NCBI RefSeq assembly: GCF_014203225.1
Contig: NZ_JACHIO010000029.1
Coordinates: forward strand, 1 to 64,000
Direction of reading: 5' to 3'
From: Granulicella mallensis
Lineage (GTDB): Bacteria > Acidobacteriota > Terriglobia > Terriglobales > Acidobacteriaceae
Length of the DNA: 64,000 nucleotides
The first letter of the stretch is position 1; each line of letters opens with the position of its first letter. The position numbers and the translations under genes were made by a program. Positions 28,021 through 37,669 of this stretch are shown here, piece after piece. The notes below the pieces were generated by a model, which was not told the origin of the DNA, searched no databases, and worked only from the letters and a program-made list of their open reading frames with translations.

Positions 28021-28767
28021 ATGGCAGAAGGCAGGCTCATCCCGCATCACGGCGAAGCGATCGTGCTGCGCACCTGGCCGTTTCATGAGGCTGACCTGCT
28101 GATCAGCTTCTTTACGCGCGATCAGGGCAAGGTCAAGGGCGTGGCGCGGCACGCGATGAAGAGCCGCCGCCGCTTTGGTGGCGCGCTGGAACCGGCGACG
28201 CATGTCCGCGCCCACTACACGGAGCGTCCAAGGCAGGAGCTCGTACGGCTCGACAACTTCGAGATCCTGTGGTCGCCGCTGACCGCGCCGGTGGACTATC
28301 TCCGCACTGCTGGATTGCAGCTTGTCGTGGAAGTGCTTGAAGAGGCGATGCCGGACCTCGCGCCCGAGGACAACATCTTTCGGCTCGCGCTTGCGACGCT
28401 CACGGCTATGCAGGCTGATAGCGTGTGGCTGCCGGTTACGTATTTCTGCCTGTGGATGAACCGCCTGATGGGCTGGATGCCGGAGCTGGGGCACTGTGCG
28501 GTGTGCGGGCTCGACCTGCGTGGGCAAACGGTGTGGTGGTCTCCTGCGGGCGATGGTGTGACGTGCCACGATGACCGCCGCTCGGGAAGCAGGCCACTGA
28601 GTGCGGAGTCGGTGGCGGAGAGCTACAGGATTGCGCGGTCGTCGCTGCCGCAGCTTGCGGAGGAGCCCTGGCCGGAGGAGCGTGCGAGGGACCTGAGGGC
28701 GTTTGCGGTAGGGACGCTGGAGCGGCATCTGGAGCGGCGGCTGCGGAGTGCGACGGCACTAAGCTAA
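28021..28767 (+). CDS. recO: DNA repair protein RecO
   Basis: RecO works with RecF and RecR to load RecA on SSB-coated gaps. The 248-residue protein has the N-terminal OB fold (EAIVLRTWPFHEADLLISFFTRDQGKVKGVARHA as one continuous run at residues 9-42) and the SRRRFGGALEPATHVRAHY segment. A zinc-finger-like site CAVCGLDL...TCHDD lies near 160-185. The length is normal. It lies between two palindromic repeats and shows no operon partner. Confidence 0.93.
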   Translation: MAEGRLIPHHGEAIVLRTWPFHEADLLISFFTRDQGKVKGVARHAMKSRRRFGGALEPATHVRAHYTERPRQELVRLDNFEILWSPLTAPVDYLRTAGLQLVVEVLEEAMPDLAPEDNIFRLALATLTAMQADSVWLPVTYFCLWMNRLMGWMPELGHCAVCGLDLRGQTVWWSPAGDGVTCHDDRRSGSRPLSAESVAESYRIARSSLPQLAEEPWPEERARDLRAFAVGTLERHLERRLRSATALS

Positions 28768-28793
28768 GCAGTTTCGACAGAGGCATGGACGTG

Positions 28794-28987
28794 CCTCAGC
28801 TGGGTGCCCCATCCTCGACGCGCGTCTTTGCGCGGCAGGGTGGGTTATCGTGCGAAGCACGACCGCCTTGAGCTCGTAGAGGCAACTGTGCCCGACATGG
28901 AAGAGAGCGGTCGTTTGCTACCGCAAACGATACCCCACCCTGCCACGCGATAGAGCCGCGTGTCGAGGATGGGGCACCCGACTGAGG
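28794..28987. repeat. Palindromic repeat, family F, copy 1
   Basis: The outer arms CCTCAGCTGGGTGCCCCATC and GATGGGGCACCCGACTGAGG enclose CAGGGTGGGTTATCGTGCG and, on the other side, CGATACCCCACCCTG. Two small hairpins lie inside, CGTGCGAAGCACG and GTTTGCTACCGCAAAC. The same modules recur at 45155-45379. It lies between recO and glyQ. Confidence 0.88.
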
Positions 28988-29027
28988 CTCACTCTACAGT
29001 TATGGCGAACTGCTCTAGAATCGGAAG

Positions 29028-29990
29028 ATGCCTCATGTAGAAAACAAGAAGAAGGCCCTAACATTCCAAGAACTGCTGTTCACGCTACAGCGTTTCTGGG
29101 CCGAGCATGGATGCGTGTTACAACAGCCGTACGACCTCGAGGTCGGCGCCGGCACCATGTCGCCCGATACGTTTCTGCGTGTGCTGGGGCCGAAGCCCAT
29201 CAGCATCGCCTATGCGCAGCCCTCGCGGCGTCCGGCGGATGGACGCTATGGCGAAAACCCAAATCGGCTGTTTCGCCACACGCAGCTCCAGGTAATTCTG
29301 AAGCCGCCACCGGAGCGGGTGCAGGAGCTGTACCTCGAGTCGCTGGTGGCGATCGGGATCGACCTGAAAGAGCACGACATCAAGTTCGAAGAGGACAACT
29401 GGGAGTGGCCGGTGGGCGGCGCGTGGGGCGTCGGCTGGCAGGTGATGCTCGATGGGCAGGAGATCACGCAGTTTACCTACTTCCAGCAGTGCGGCGGCAT
29501 GGATCTCGACCCGATCTCGGGCGAGATTACGTATGGCCTTGAGCGCATCGCGCAGTTCCTGCAGGACCTCGATTCGATCTACGACATCGTGTGGTCGCGC
29601 GATCCCATGACGGGTACGGAGCTTACCTATGGCGACGTTCGCCTGCACGAGGAGCAGCAGTTCTCAGCTTACTCGTTTGACTATGCCGACGTGGACAAGC
29701 TCTGGGAGCATCTGCGGCTGTATGAGGCGGAGTGTCTCCTGCTGCTTGAACGCGCAAAGACGGTGCTGACGGAAGAGAATGACGATGCGCTGGCTGTGAA
29801 GCGCTTCCCTGTGATGGGGGCGTATGAGCTCGCGCTGAAGTGCTCGCACACGTTCAACCTGCTGGATGCGCGGGGTGCGATCTCGGTGACGGAACGCGTG
29901 GGTGTGATGGCGCGGATTCGTACTCTCATCGTCGGCGTTGCAAAGATCTATGCCGAACAGCAGCGATTGACGTCGCTGGTTGCCGCTTAA
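29028..29990 (+). CDS. glyQ: Glycine-tRNA ligase alpha subunit
   Basis: This is the catalytic class-II subunit of the alpha2beta2 glycyl-tRNA synthetase, 320 residues (family about 290-320). It begins with [19 protein letters not shown] and shows the class-II motifs around [30 protein letters not shown] and [19 protein letters not shown]. It is followed 29 bases later by glyS, the usual pair. Confidence 0.97.
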   Translation: MPHVENKKKALTFQELLFTLQRFWAEHGCVLQQPYDLEVGAGTMSPDTFLRVLGPKPISIAYAQPSRRPADGRYGENPNRLFRHTQLQVILKPPPERVQELYLESLVAIGIDLKEHDIKFEEDNWEWPVGGAWGVGWQVMLDGQEITQFTYFQQCGGMDLDPISGEITYGLERIAQFLQDLDSIYDIVWSRDPMTGTELTYGDVRLHEEQQFSAYSFDYADVDKLWEHLRLYEAECLLLLERAKTVLTEENDDALAVKRFPVMGAYELALKCSHTFNLLDARGAISVTERVGVMARIRTLIVGVAKIYAEQQRLTSLVAA

Positions 29991-30019
29991 ACAAGTTTGA
30001 AGAATTACAGGGTTGGGTG

Positions 30020-32107
30020 ATGGCAGATTTTCTGTTGGAAATTGGATTGGAAGAGGTTCCCGCGCGCATGATCGCTGGAGCGCAGGCCGAACTCCTGCGT
30101 CGTACGCTGGCGCTGTTGGAACGCGAACAGTTGGAGGGCGTGGATGCGGTCTCATACTCGACGCCACGCCGGCTTGCCGTGCTGGTGCGCGGCGTGCGCG
30201 AGCAGCAGGCGGACATTACGGAAGAGGTTACCGGTCCTGCCGTGAAGATCGCCTTCAAAGATGGCGTGGCTACCCCTGCGGCTGAGGCGTTTGCACGGAA
30301 GTCCGGTGTGGCCGTGGCCGACCTGCGGACGATTACGACGCCGAAGGGTGAGTACCTTGCCGCGACCAGCGTGAAGAAGGGCCGCAGTGCTGCCGAGGTG
30401 CTGGCCAGCGAGTTGCCGAAGGAGATCGCAGGGATCTACTGGGCGAAGAATATGTACTGGCGTCCCGGCAAGCCGGAGCGGTTTGTACGCCCGGTTCTGT
30501 GGATCGTGTGCCTGCTGGGAGACGCTGTGGTGCCGCTGACCTTCGCGGGCAAGACAGCGGGACGCGCGAGCTACGGCCATCGCGTGCTGTCGAGCGGCGA
30601 GCCGTTCGAGATCGTCGCGCCGGAGAGCTATCTGGCTCAGCTTGAAGGGGAGTATGTGATCGCCGACGTCGAGGCGCGGCGGCAGAAGATTCGCAAGGCT
30701 CTGGATCATGTCACGCGCGCAGTCGAGGCCGCTCGGTGGCGCGAAGACGAGGAGCTGGTCGACAGTGTGACGCATCTGACCGAGTGGCCGGCGGTGCTGC
30801 TCGGCGGCTTCGAGCCGGCTTACCTCGAGCTGCCGGAAGAGGTGCTGGTGACGGTGATGCGCGATCACCAGAAGTACTTTGCGGTGGAAGATGCGCAGGG
30901 TAAGCTGGCTCCTCATTTTCTGGCGGTGCTGAACATCGCGCTCGACGAGACGAATGAGCCGATCATCAAGCAGGGCAATGAGCGGGTGCTGCGCGCGCGG
31001 TTCAACGATGCACGCTTCTTCTGGGAGTTCGACCAGCGTACGCCGCTGACCGAGCGTGTGAAGCTGCTGGAGAACGTGACCTTTCAGAAAGACCTTGGCA
31101 GCTATGCGACGAAGAGCGAGCGTGTACGCTCGCTGGCTGCGCAGCTTGCAAAGATCGCTTCATCGCGTGGGGCGGCTGTGGATGCGAGTGCGGTTGACGA
31201 GGCCGCGACGCTTGCGAAGACCGATCTTACGACGGAGCTGGTGAAGGAGTTCACGGAGCTGCAGGGCGTCATCGGCGGGCTGTATGCGAAGGCGCAGGGT
31301 GCCAGTGCGACTGTTGCGGATGCCATCTACGATCAGTACCTTCCGGCGTCGGCGAAGGACTCTATTCCGCGTTCAGCCGAGGGAGCTTTGCTGGGACTTG
31401 CCGATCGTATCGACACGATCTCCGGCATGTTTGCGCTGGGGATGGAGCCGACCGGATCGAAAGACCCGTTCGCTTTGCGCCGCGCAGCGAACTCCGTGGT
31501 GCGAATCCTGGCGGAGTCAGGTCTGCCGCTTACGCTGGCTGATGTGCTTGGAGCTGCGCAATCTAAGCCTGAGGTAGCTGCGAAGCTGCAGGCGTTCTTT
31601 GCGGAGCGTATCGAGTTCTATCTGCGCGAAGGGCGCGGACAGGCGTATGACGTCGTGAAAGCTGTTGTAGCAGCAGGGTCTGAAGACCTGCGGGATGCTG
31701 TGGCTCGTGCCGAGGCTGTGACCGCTGTTCGCGGTGGAGAGGATTTCATCGCCGTCAGTGCTGCTTTCAAGCGCATGAAGAACATTCTCGATCAGGCACA
31801 GGCGAAGGGCGAATCGATTCCTGCGAGTGTGAATACGTCGCTGCTCTCCGATGACTCGGAGAAGGCGTTGGAGTCTACCGGCGGGCGTGTTGCAGGTGAC
31901 GTAGAAGCATTGCGGGCAAAGCGCCAGTACCGTGAAGCTCTGACACAGGTGGCGTCGCTTCGGCCTGTTGTTAATGAGTTTTTCGAGAGGGTGATGGTCA
32001 TGGCCCCGGAGGCTGATATTCGGGCGAACCGTCTGGCGTTGCTGGCGCGTACGGTTGCAGACTTTTCACGCATCGCAGATTTCTCGGAGATTGTTGCGCA
32101 GGGGTAG
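30020..32107 (+). CDS. glyS: Glycine-tRNA ligase beta subunit
   Basis: The ATG at MADFLLEIGLEEVPARM is the family start and gives 695 residues; the frame stays open upstream into glyQ but that part is not homologous. Typical segments are EVTGPAVKIAFKDG, YWRPGKPERFVRPVLWIV, and YKFKDLGSYATK-like QKDLGSYATKSERV. The HD-type region (EFTELQGVIGGLYAKA) and the C-terminal anticodon-binding-like domain ending FERVMVMAPEADIRANRLALL complete it. It recognises tRNA-Gly for the alpha subunit. Confidence 0.97.
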   Translation: MADFLLEIGLEEVPARMIAGAQAELLRRTLALLEREQLEGVDAVSYSTPRRLAVLVRGVREQQADITEEVTGPAVKIAFKDGVATPAAEAFARKSGVAVADLRTITTPKGEYLAATSVKKGRSAAEVLASELPKEIAGIYWAKNMYWRPGKPERFVRPVLWIVCLLGDAVVPLTFAGKTAGRASYGHRVLSSGEPFEIVAPESYLAQLEGEYVIADVEARRQKIRKALDHVTRAVEAARWREDEELVDSVTHLTEWPAVLLGGFEPAYLELPEEVLVTVMRDHQKYFAVEDAQGKLAPHFLAVLNIALDETNEPIIKQGNERVLRARFNDARFFWEFDQRTPLTERVKLLENVTFQKDLGSYATKSERVRSLAAQLAKIASSRGAAVDASAVDEAATLAKTDLTTELVKEFTELQGVIGGLYAKAQGASATVADAIYDQYLPASAKDSIPRSAEGALLGLADRIDTISGMFALGMEPTGSKDPFALRRAANSVVRILAESGLPLTLADVLGAAQSKPEVAAKLQAFFAERIEFYLREGRGQAYDVVKAVVAAGSEDLRDAVARAEAVTAVRGGEDFIAVSAAFKRMKNILDQAQAKGESIPASVNTSLLSDDSEKALESTGGRVAGDVEALRAKRQYREALTQVASLRPVVNEFFERVMVMAPEADIRANRLALLARTVADFSRIADFSEIVAQG

Positions 32108-32123
32108 ATTCAGCACGTCTGAA

Positions 32124-32300
32124 TTTGTCTTTGTTTGTTTTTCGTCGTCATCCTGAAGCGTAACTGAATGACCCCCGCATTGGGTGCCACCCAGATGCAA
32201 AGCGAGACCCCTGTGGTGCGCTTTGCGTCTGGGCCCCTGCAAAATGCGGGGGTCATTCGCCGTTGGCTCAGGATGACGACGAGAAACAAACAACGACAAA
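32124..32300. repeat. Nested inverted repeat (family G)
   Basis: The outer arms contain TCGTCGTCATCCTGA and TCAGGATGACGACGA. The middle arms are GAATGACCCCCGCATT and AATGCGGGGGTCATTC. An inner stem is CCCAGATGCAAAGCG with CGCTTTGCGTCTGGG. The whole 177 bp can fold into one long interrupted hairpin, just after glyS. Confidence 0.85.
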
Positions 32301-32405
32301 GGCAGCAGCATTTGTTGTTTGTCCCGAGGCAGTCGCGATTCACAGTACGGCCACCGCCAGCGATTTAGAGTAGAGGTCAGTCCAGCACTTCACAGGAGAA
32401 CGATC

Positions 32406-33368
32406 ATGCCGCTGCCAACCGACGAGAAGCTATTAGCCCTAAGTAACAACCTCATCCAGCAGTTCGATACGATCTTCGGCGAGCATCCCAGTTTTCGTCC
32501 TGCCCATGCCAAGGGCACGATGCTGACGGGTACGTTTACGCCCTCTGCGGAAGCTGCTTCGCTCACCCGTGCACCGCATATCGTGCGCGAGTCGACCCCG
32601 GTGACAGTCCGGTTCTCGAACTCGACAGGGCTGCCCCTTGTGCCGGATACCGACCCCAATGCCAACCCACGCGGCATGGCGATCCGGTTCAATCTGGCGG
32701 AGCACAGCCATACCGACATCGTGAGCCATTCGGTGGACGGCTTTCCCGTCCGCACGGGAGATGAGTTTCTAGAGCTTCTGCGTGCGCTTGCCAGTAGCGA
32801 TCTTGCTGCGCCCACCGATCCGAAGAACCCGAAGCCTATCGAGATCTTTCTGGGTGGACATCCGGCGGCGCTTGCGTTTGTGCAGACTCCGAAGCCTGCG
32901 CCTTCGAGCTTTGGCCGCGAGTCTTACTTCGGCATCACGGCGATGCGTTTCACCAATGCGGACGGCGTTGTGCGCTATGGCCGTTATCGCATTCTGCCGG
33001 AGGCAGGGAACGAGCATCTCGATGACGCTGCCGTTGCGGCCAAGGGGCCGAACTATCTCTTCGATGAACTGAAAGAACGAGTGGCCGCCGGTCCGGTAAG
33101 CTTCCGCATCCTGGTGCAGCTGGCGAATGAAGGCGATGTTGTCGACGATGCGACGATTCACTGGCCCGAAGACCGGAGGGTCGTCGAACTCGGCACGATT
33201 GCTCTGACTGCGCCTGTCGCAGACGATGCGCATGAGCAGCAGCGCATTATCTTTGACCCGATACCGCGCGTCGATGGCATCGAGCCTTCGGACGACCCTC
33301 TGTTGGAGCTTCGTGCGGCAGTCTATTTGATCAGCGGACGCCGTCGCCGGAGTGAGTCAGCGCAGTAA
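32406..33368 (+). CDS. Catalase-related heme peroxidase
   Basis: The ATG (MPLPTDEKLLALSNN) follows CAGGAG by 9 bases and gives 320 residues, the length of small catalase-fold peroxidases and much shorter than true catalases (about 480+). The distal His region is FRPAHAKGTMLTGTFTPS and the distal Asn region is VRFSNSTGLPLVPD with NPRGMAIRF. The proximal heme-ligand motif R-x3-Y is present near the C-terminus as LRAAVYLISGRRRR. No signal peptide is seen, so it is cytoplasmic. It probably removes peroxides; peroxidase rather than catalase activity is expected. Confidence 0.87.
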   Translation: MPLPTDEKLLALSNNLIQQFDTIFGEHPSFRPAHAKGTMLTGTFTPSAEAASLTRAPHIVRESTPVTVRFSNSTGLPLVPDTDPNANPRGMAIRFNLAEHSHTDIVSHSVDGFPVRTGDEFLELLRALASSDLAAPTDPKNPKPIEIFLGGHPAALAFVQTPKPAPSSFGRESYFGITAMRFTNADGVVRYGRYRILPEAGNEHLDDAAVAAKGPNYLFDELKERVAAGPVSFRILVQLANEGDVVDDATIHWPEDRRVVELGTIALTAPVADDAHEQQRIIFDPIPRVDGIEPSDDPLLELRAAVYLISGRRRRSESAQ

Positions 33369-33406
33369 CGGGTTCGTATTGCAATGAGGTTAGACGCATT
33401 GGTTTC

Positions 33407-33592
33407 AGGGCCAACGGCCCGTCTCATACCAGCCCAGGGCAACGCCCTGGGTTATAGGCACCCAACGTGCAGAGGGCTGAAAGCCCGACTCATCGATGTC
33501 GCCACGATGAGTCGGGCTTTCAGCCCTTTATTTTTCTATGGCAGGTACCCAGGGCTTTGCCCTGGGCTGGTATGAGACGGGCCTTCGGCCCT
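33407..33592. repeat. Palindromic repeat, family B, inverted pair
   Basis: Two family B copies stand in opposite orientation, so the outer modules AGGGCCAACGGCCCGTCTCA and TGAGACGGGCCTTCGGCCCT pair over the whole element. Inner stems are CCCAGGGCAACGCCCTGGG and GAGGGCTGAAAGCCCGACTC. It lies between convergent genes and may end both transcripts. Confidence 0.85.
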
Positions 33593-33644
33593 AAAGACAG
33601 GGATTCACGCTGAAATTTTATCTAGGCATATTCCAGTGCCAGCT

Positions 33645-34301
33645 CTAGTTCAGCCGCTGCAACCGCGCGATCAATTTCTCGGCCAGCGGCTCGCCGCTCT
33701 CCGTCCACAATAGGCGGCTGGAGATGCCGCAATGCTTTTCGACCGAGAGCGTGAAGGCCAGCAGCTTCTCGACGTTCTGCTTGATGCGGTCGGCGGCGTC
33801 GGTGTCCAGCTCTTCGTCTTCGAGCACCCAGGGTGTATCGAGTCCGAAGTCGACGCGGATGTGGCCGTTCTGCTCATAGCTGCCGTCATCGAAGTCCGGG
33901 CCGAAGCCTGTAATGCGCACCTTTGCCGGTTCCAGCCGCCAGGCGATGTCGAGGTCGCCTGCTGCATCGGGAAGCCAGAGCATCCAGCGCATCTCGAACT
34001 CGTAGGCCATGTCGTCGTGAAGCTGTTCGGTAGCCTCTGCGACGGCGTTCTCGATGATCGAGCCTTCGGTGTCGGCGGAGGTCTGTGCGCGCTCGTCGTT
34101 GACATAGATGCGCTGGTAAGTGGGAGATTCGGTCCAATTGATCGGATAGGTGCTGGAGGCAGCCACGCGGCCAAACTCGCTGCCGGGTTTGCCGTCCTTC
34201 GCGATAACGGCGAACTGACGCATGACGCCGACGAGCGCATCGGGCAGCGCTTGCAGACGGAAGTTGGGAAACCACAGACTCAGGTAAAGCTGATCGGCCA
34301 T
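33645..34301 (-). CDS. Protein of unknown function
   Basis: This 218-residue soluble protein has no signal peptide or membrane segment. It is acidic, with a centre rich in Trp, Glu and Asp (EFEMRWMLWLPDAAGDLDIAWRLEP as a run at about 101-125). The end, VEKLLAFTLSVEKHCGISSRLLW, looks helical. The sequence resembles conserved hypothetical proteins rather than a shadow frame: codon use is normal and the start is a clear ATG. No family or role is recognised. It is divergent from the lpt operon across a 125-bp gap filled by an inverted repeat. Confidence 0.7.
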   Translation of the reverse strand: MADQLYLSLWFPNFRLQALPDALVGVMRQFAVIAKDGKPGSEFGRVAASSTYPINWTESPTYQRIYVNDERAQTSADTEGSIIENAVAEATEQLHDDMAYEFEMRWMLWLPDAAGDLDIAWRLEPAKVRITGFGPDFDDGSYEQNGHIRVDFGLDTPWVLEDEELDTDAADRIKQNVEKLLAFTLSVEKHCGISSRLLWTESGEPLAEKLIARLQRLN

Positions 34302-34320
34302 AGATCCATTTTAGATGCCA

Positions 34321-34411
34321 AGAGGAGGGCTCAGGGCCCAGGGCTTAGGGTTCAGAATGCCAAAGCTGCTGAAACCCTGGACCCTACACCCTGGGCCCTG
34401 AGCCCTCCTCT
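34321..34411. repeat. Inverted repeat filling the divergent promoter region (family H)
   Basis: The arms AGAGGAGGGCTCAGGGCCCA and TGGGCCCTGAGCCCTCCTCT (with a slightly longer right arm around 34381-34390) surround a short centre. The palindrome takes most of the 125 bp between the divergent 33645-34301 gene and the LptC/A-like gene, so their promoters must lie within or very close to it. Confidence 0.85.
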
Positions 34412-34426
34412 GAGGTGAGAAGATAA

Positions 34427-36928
34427 GTGCAGGCAATGAAAGCGTCTGTGGAGAGACTTCGATGGGTACTGGCAGGGGGAGCGGTCCTGCTGCTCGTTGT
34501 GCTGGCAGTTTTTCTCGGCTACGGACGCTATCGCGCGCTGCGCACCTGGCGGGACATTGTGCGACGGTCCGGCGCTCACATCACGCATGAGACCGACGGC
34601 TATACCTACTCTCAATCGTTGAAGGGGCGAACGATCTTCACGCTGCACGCGGCCAAGGGCATCCCGCATGGCGATGGGAAGTGGTCGCTGCATGATGGCG
34701 TTCTCACGCTGTACGGCAAGACCCCCAATGATTTCGATCGCATCCACGGGGCAGACTTCGAATACGACGAAAAGACAGAGATTTTGCAGGCACTCGGGGA
34801 GGTCTATATCGATGTGCAGGCGCCGGGAGCACTTGCGTCAGGGGGCAAGACCCATACCGACAATAGTCCCAAGACTCCGATGGCACAGCCCGACGCCAAG
34901 CCCGGCGAAAACGACCACATCATCCATGTCCGCACCACCGGTCTCAGCTACAACCGAAAAGAGGGAATTGCTACGACCTCTGAGGAGGTGGAGTTCCGTT
35001 ATGCGGGGCTGCAATGCCTGGCAAAGGGGGCGATCTTCAACTCAGACGAGAGCATGCTGCATCTGCTGGCCGACGTGCGCCTGACCGGGGATGTCCACGG
35101 CGAGCCGATGACGGTCCACGCGGTCAAGGCGGACCTCAATCGCGAAAGCAATACCGTGGCGCTGGTACAGCCCGTTGCGCACACACAGGGGCGTACGGCG
35201 CATGCGGCCAGTGCGTTGCTGCATCTGCGCAAAGATGGCTCGATCTCACAGGCTGAGGCGGATGGCAACGTAGCGTTCGATGAAGGGACGCGCCATCTGA
35301 CGGCCCCGCATCTCGATGCGACTTTCAACACCGCCAGCCTGCCGCAGACGACGAAGCTGACCGGTGGTGTCGTGCTCTGGGATGATAATGTGCAGCAGCC
35401 GATGCACGGCAAGGCTAACGAGGTGGATACGAGTTTCAACGCGCTGGGCGCGCCGACCAACATCGTCGCAACAGGTGCGGCACAGGTAGCGCTCAGCGAC
35501 CACAAGGGCAGCGGGCCGGCGCTCTCCCGCGAGATGCGCGGAGACCGCATCGTGGCGACGCTGGTGCCCATCGGACACAAGACGGTGTCGAGGCTCACCC
35601 AGGTTGTGGCTACCGGCTCGGCGATGGCCCGAGGCGACTCACCGGTTGCGTCGAGTGCAGGCCACCCTCAGACGCAGGAGATCAAGTCCACCATGATTAC
35701 GGCGGACAAACTGCGTGCTGACCTCGAACCGGGTGCGTCTCAGAAGGCCGAGCTGCGAAAGGTCTTCGGCACGGGACATGCGCGGTTGCAGCAGGACGCT
35801 CCCCAGGGAGAGCAGCAGACCAGCTCCTCGGATACGGTGGACATCGCGTTTGCCTCCCAGCCCACGAAGAGCGGGGGCATGGCGACCGGGATCACCTCTG
35901 CGGTACAGAATGGGCATGTGGTGATCCACAGCGTCCCGGCGTTGCGTGTGGGAGCCGCCAAGCCTGAGCCGCCGTCTGATGCGAGCGCCAACAACGCCGT
36001 CTATGACGGAGCGACCTCGAAGTTGACCCTTACGGGTTCGGCCCGTTACACACAGGGCGACACCCAGTTGACGGCGGCCACGATTGTCGCCAATCAGACG
36101 ACTGGTGATGCGGATGCCCAGGGGAATGTTCTTGCCACGTTGCTGGGTGCGGAGACCTCCGCGACGGCTCAGGCGACGCATGTCACCGCCGACCACGCGC
36201 ATCTGGTGCAGGCTTCGCAGGTGGCCGATTTTTACGGCAATGAAGCGCATCCGGCGCGGCTCTGGCAGGGGGCTTCGCAGGTTGAGGCCGCGACCCTGCG
36301 CTTCGATCAGAAGCAAAAGACACTGGCCGCTCGTCCGGCCTCTACGGGGGGACTGGTCCACGCTGTGTTCGCCAATGCCAATGCCAATGCCAACTCCAAC
36401 CCATCGCAGGCGCAGGCGAAGGGCAAGACTGCCTCGTCGGGGGAAGGGCAGGTGGTCAGAGTCGCGAGCCCGGCGATGGACTACTCCGATATCGCTCGCG
36501 AAGCGACGTTCTCGGGTGGGGTTCGTATCGATGGCGCAACGGGGCAGGCGCGCTCGCAGAAGGCGGTTGTTTTCCTGAACCCTGCAGCGCCCTCGAAGGC
36601 CGCGCCAGGAGCGGCGAAGCCGGCGGGGCCGACGAATCTTCTGGGTGGTTCGGTCGAGAAGGTCGTGCTCTCCGAATCAGTTCGGATCGATCAGCCGGGG
36701 CGTGCCGGTACGGGCGAACAGCTGGTCTACACGACGGCAGATTCGAGCTACATTTTGACCGGAACACCGGCGAAGCCGCCGCATATCGTGGACGTGAAGC
36801 AGGGTAACGTCACCGGGGCGACGCTGCTGTTCCGTTCGGACGATAGTACGATCATCGTTACAGGTGCCCCTCCGGGGCCGGCACAGAAGCATGGGCGTGT
36901 CCGCACCGAGACGGAAGTGAGGCAGTAG
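34427..36928 (+). CDS. LptC/LptA (OstA)-like lipopolysaccharide transport protein
   Basis: This 833-residue protein starts with GTG (an ATG lies 9 bases on) and has one N-terminal membrane anchor (about 16-32, VLAGGAVLLLVVLAVFLGY). An LptC-like region follows (YTYSQSLKGRTIFTLHAAKG, YGADFEYDEKTEILQALGEVYI-like), then a long run of OstA-type beta-jellyroll repeats (GNVAFDEGTRHLTAPHLDA, GSARYTQGDTQLTAATIVA, GGVRIDGATGQARSQKAVV). It appears to combine the roles of LptC (anchor) and LptA (periplasmic bridge) that are separate genes in E. coli. It lies 3 bases before lptB. A short (Ala-Asn) stretch near residue 650 comes from a GCCAAT repeat. Confidence 0.82.
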   Translation: MQAMKASVERLRWVLAGGAVLLLVVLAVFLGYGRYRALRTWRDIVRRSGAHITHETDGYTYSQSLKGRTIFTLHAAKGIPHGDGKWSLHDGVLTLYGKTPNDFDRIHGADFEYDEKTEILQALGEVYIDVQAPGALASGGKTHTDNSPKTPMAQPDAKPGENDHIIHVRTTGLSYNRKEGIATTSEEVEFRYAGLQCLAKGAIFNSDESMLHLLADVRLTGDVHGEPMTVHAVKADLNRESNTVALVQPVAHTQGRTAHAASALLHLRKDGSISQAEADGNVAFDEGTRHLTAPHLDATFNTASLPQTTKLTGGVVLWDDNVQQPMHGKANEVDTSFNALGAPTNIVATGAAQVALSDHKGSGPALSREMRGDRIVATLVPIGHKTVSRLTQVVATGSAMARGDSPVASSAGHPQTQEIKSTMITADKLRADLEPGASQKAELRKVFGTGHARLQQDAPQGEQQTSSSDTVDIAFASQPTKSGGMATGITSAVQNGHVVIHSVPALRVGAAKPEPPSDASANNAVYDGATSKLTLTGSARYTQGDTQLTAATIVANQTTGDADAQGNVLATLLGAETSATAQATHVTADHAHLVQASQVADFYGNEAHPARLWQGASQVEAATLRFDQKQKTLAARPASTGGLVHAVFANANANANSNPSQAQAKGKTASSGEGQVVRVASPAMDYSDIAREATFSGGVRIDGATGQARSQKAVVFLNPAAPSKAAPGAAKPAGPTNLLGGSVEKVVLSESVRIDQPGRAGTGEQLVYTTADSSYILTGTPAKPPHIVDVKQGNVTGATLLFRSDDSTIIVTGAPPGPAQKHGRVRTETEVRQ

Positions 36929-36931
36929 AGC

Positions 36932-37669
36932 GTGATTAGGACTCTGGCAACCGAGGAGATCGGCAAGGCATACGGCGGACGGCAGGTAGTTCGAGGCGTC
37001 AGCCTGGAGATACGGCAGGGCGAGGTCGTCGGTCTGCTGGGCCCCAATGGCGCTGGCAAGACGACGAGCTTTTACATGATCGTCGGCCTGGTACGGCCGG
37101 ACAGTGGCCGCATCTTTACGGACGGCGCTGACATTACGCGCACGCCGATGTATCTGCGGGCGCGCGAGCATCGCATCAGCTATCTGCCGCAGGAGCCCTC
37201 GATCTTTCGCAAGCTGACGGTGGAGGAGAACATCCTCGCGGTGCTGGAGACGCAGCACAACACCTGGGAGGCGCGGCGCAAGGCCTCCGAGAACCTCATC
37301 CTGCAGCTCAACCTTGGCCATGTGCGCAAGACGCGCGGCTACGCGCTCTCGGGTGGCGAACGACGCCGCGTGGAGATCGCCCGTTGCCTGGCTATCAATC
37401 CGGCGTTTATCCTGCTGGACGAGCCGTTTTCCGGTATCGACCCGATTGCGGTGCTGGAGCTTCAGCAGATCATCTTCGACCTGAAGGCCAGCGGGATCGG
37501 CGTGCTTATCACGGACCACAACGTCCGCGAGACGCTGAGCGTTACCGACCGCGCATACATCATCAATGAGGGGCGCATCTTCCGCACGGGGACGCCGGGG
37601 GAACTGGGGCGCGATCCTGAGGTGAAGCGGGTGTACCTGGGTGAGGGCTTTTCGATGGGTGGGGTTTGA
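36932..37669 (+). CDS. lptB: LPS export ABC transporter ATP-binding protein LptB
   Basis: This 245-residue ATPase drives LPS extraction from the inner membrane with LptFG. It has a GTG start and shows Walker [11 protein letters not shown]-loop [18 protein letters not shown] (typical of LptB), signature [16 protein letters not shown], Walker [17 protein letters not shown] and the switch His in [10 protein letters not shown]. Its position between the LptC/A-like gene and rpoN matches the E. coli order lptA-lptB-rpoN-hpf. Confidence 0.96.
   Translation: MIRTLATEEIGKAYGGRQVVRGVSLEIRQGEVVGLLGPNGAGKTTSFYMIVGLVRPDSGRIFTDGADITRTPMYLRAREHRISYLPQEPSIFRKLTVEENILAVLETQHNTWEARRKASENLILQLNLGHVRKTRGYALSGGERRRVEIARCLAINPAFILLDEPFSGIDPIAVLELQQIIFDLKASGIGVLITDHNVRETLSVTDRAYIINEGRIFRTGTPGELGRDPEVKRVYLGEGFSMGGV

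Noticed and set aside
27763-28728. A 321-codon minus-strand frame across the long inverted repeat and recO
   Set aside because: It is antisense to recO and reads through repeat arms.
29840-30019. Extended N-terminus for glyS
   Set aside because: The extra 60 codons overlap glyQ and have no homology; MADFLLEIG is the family start.
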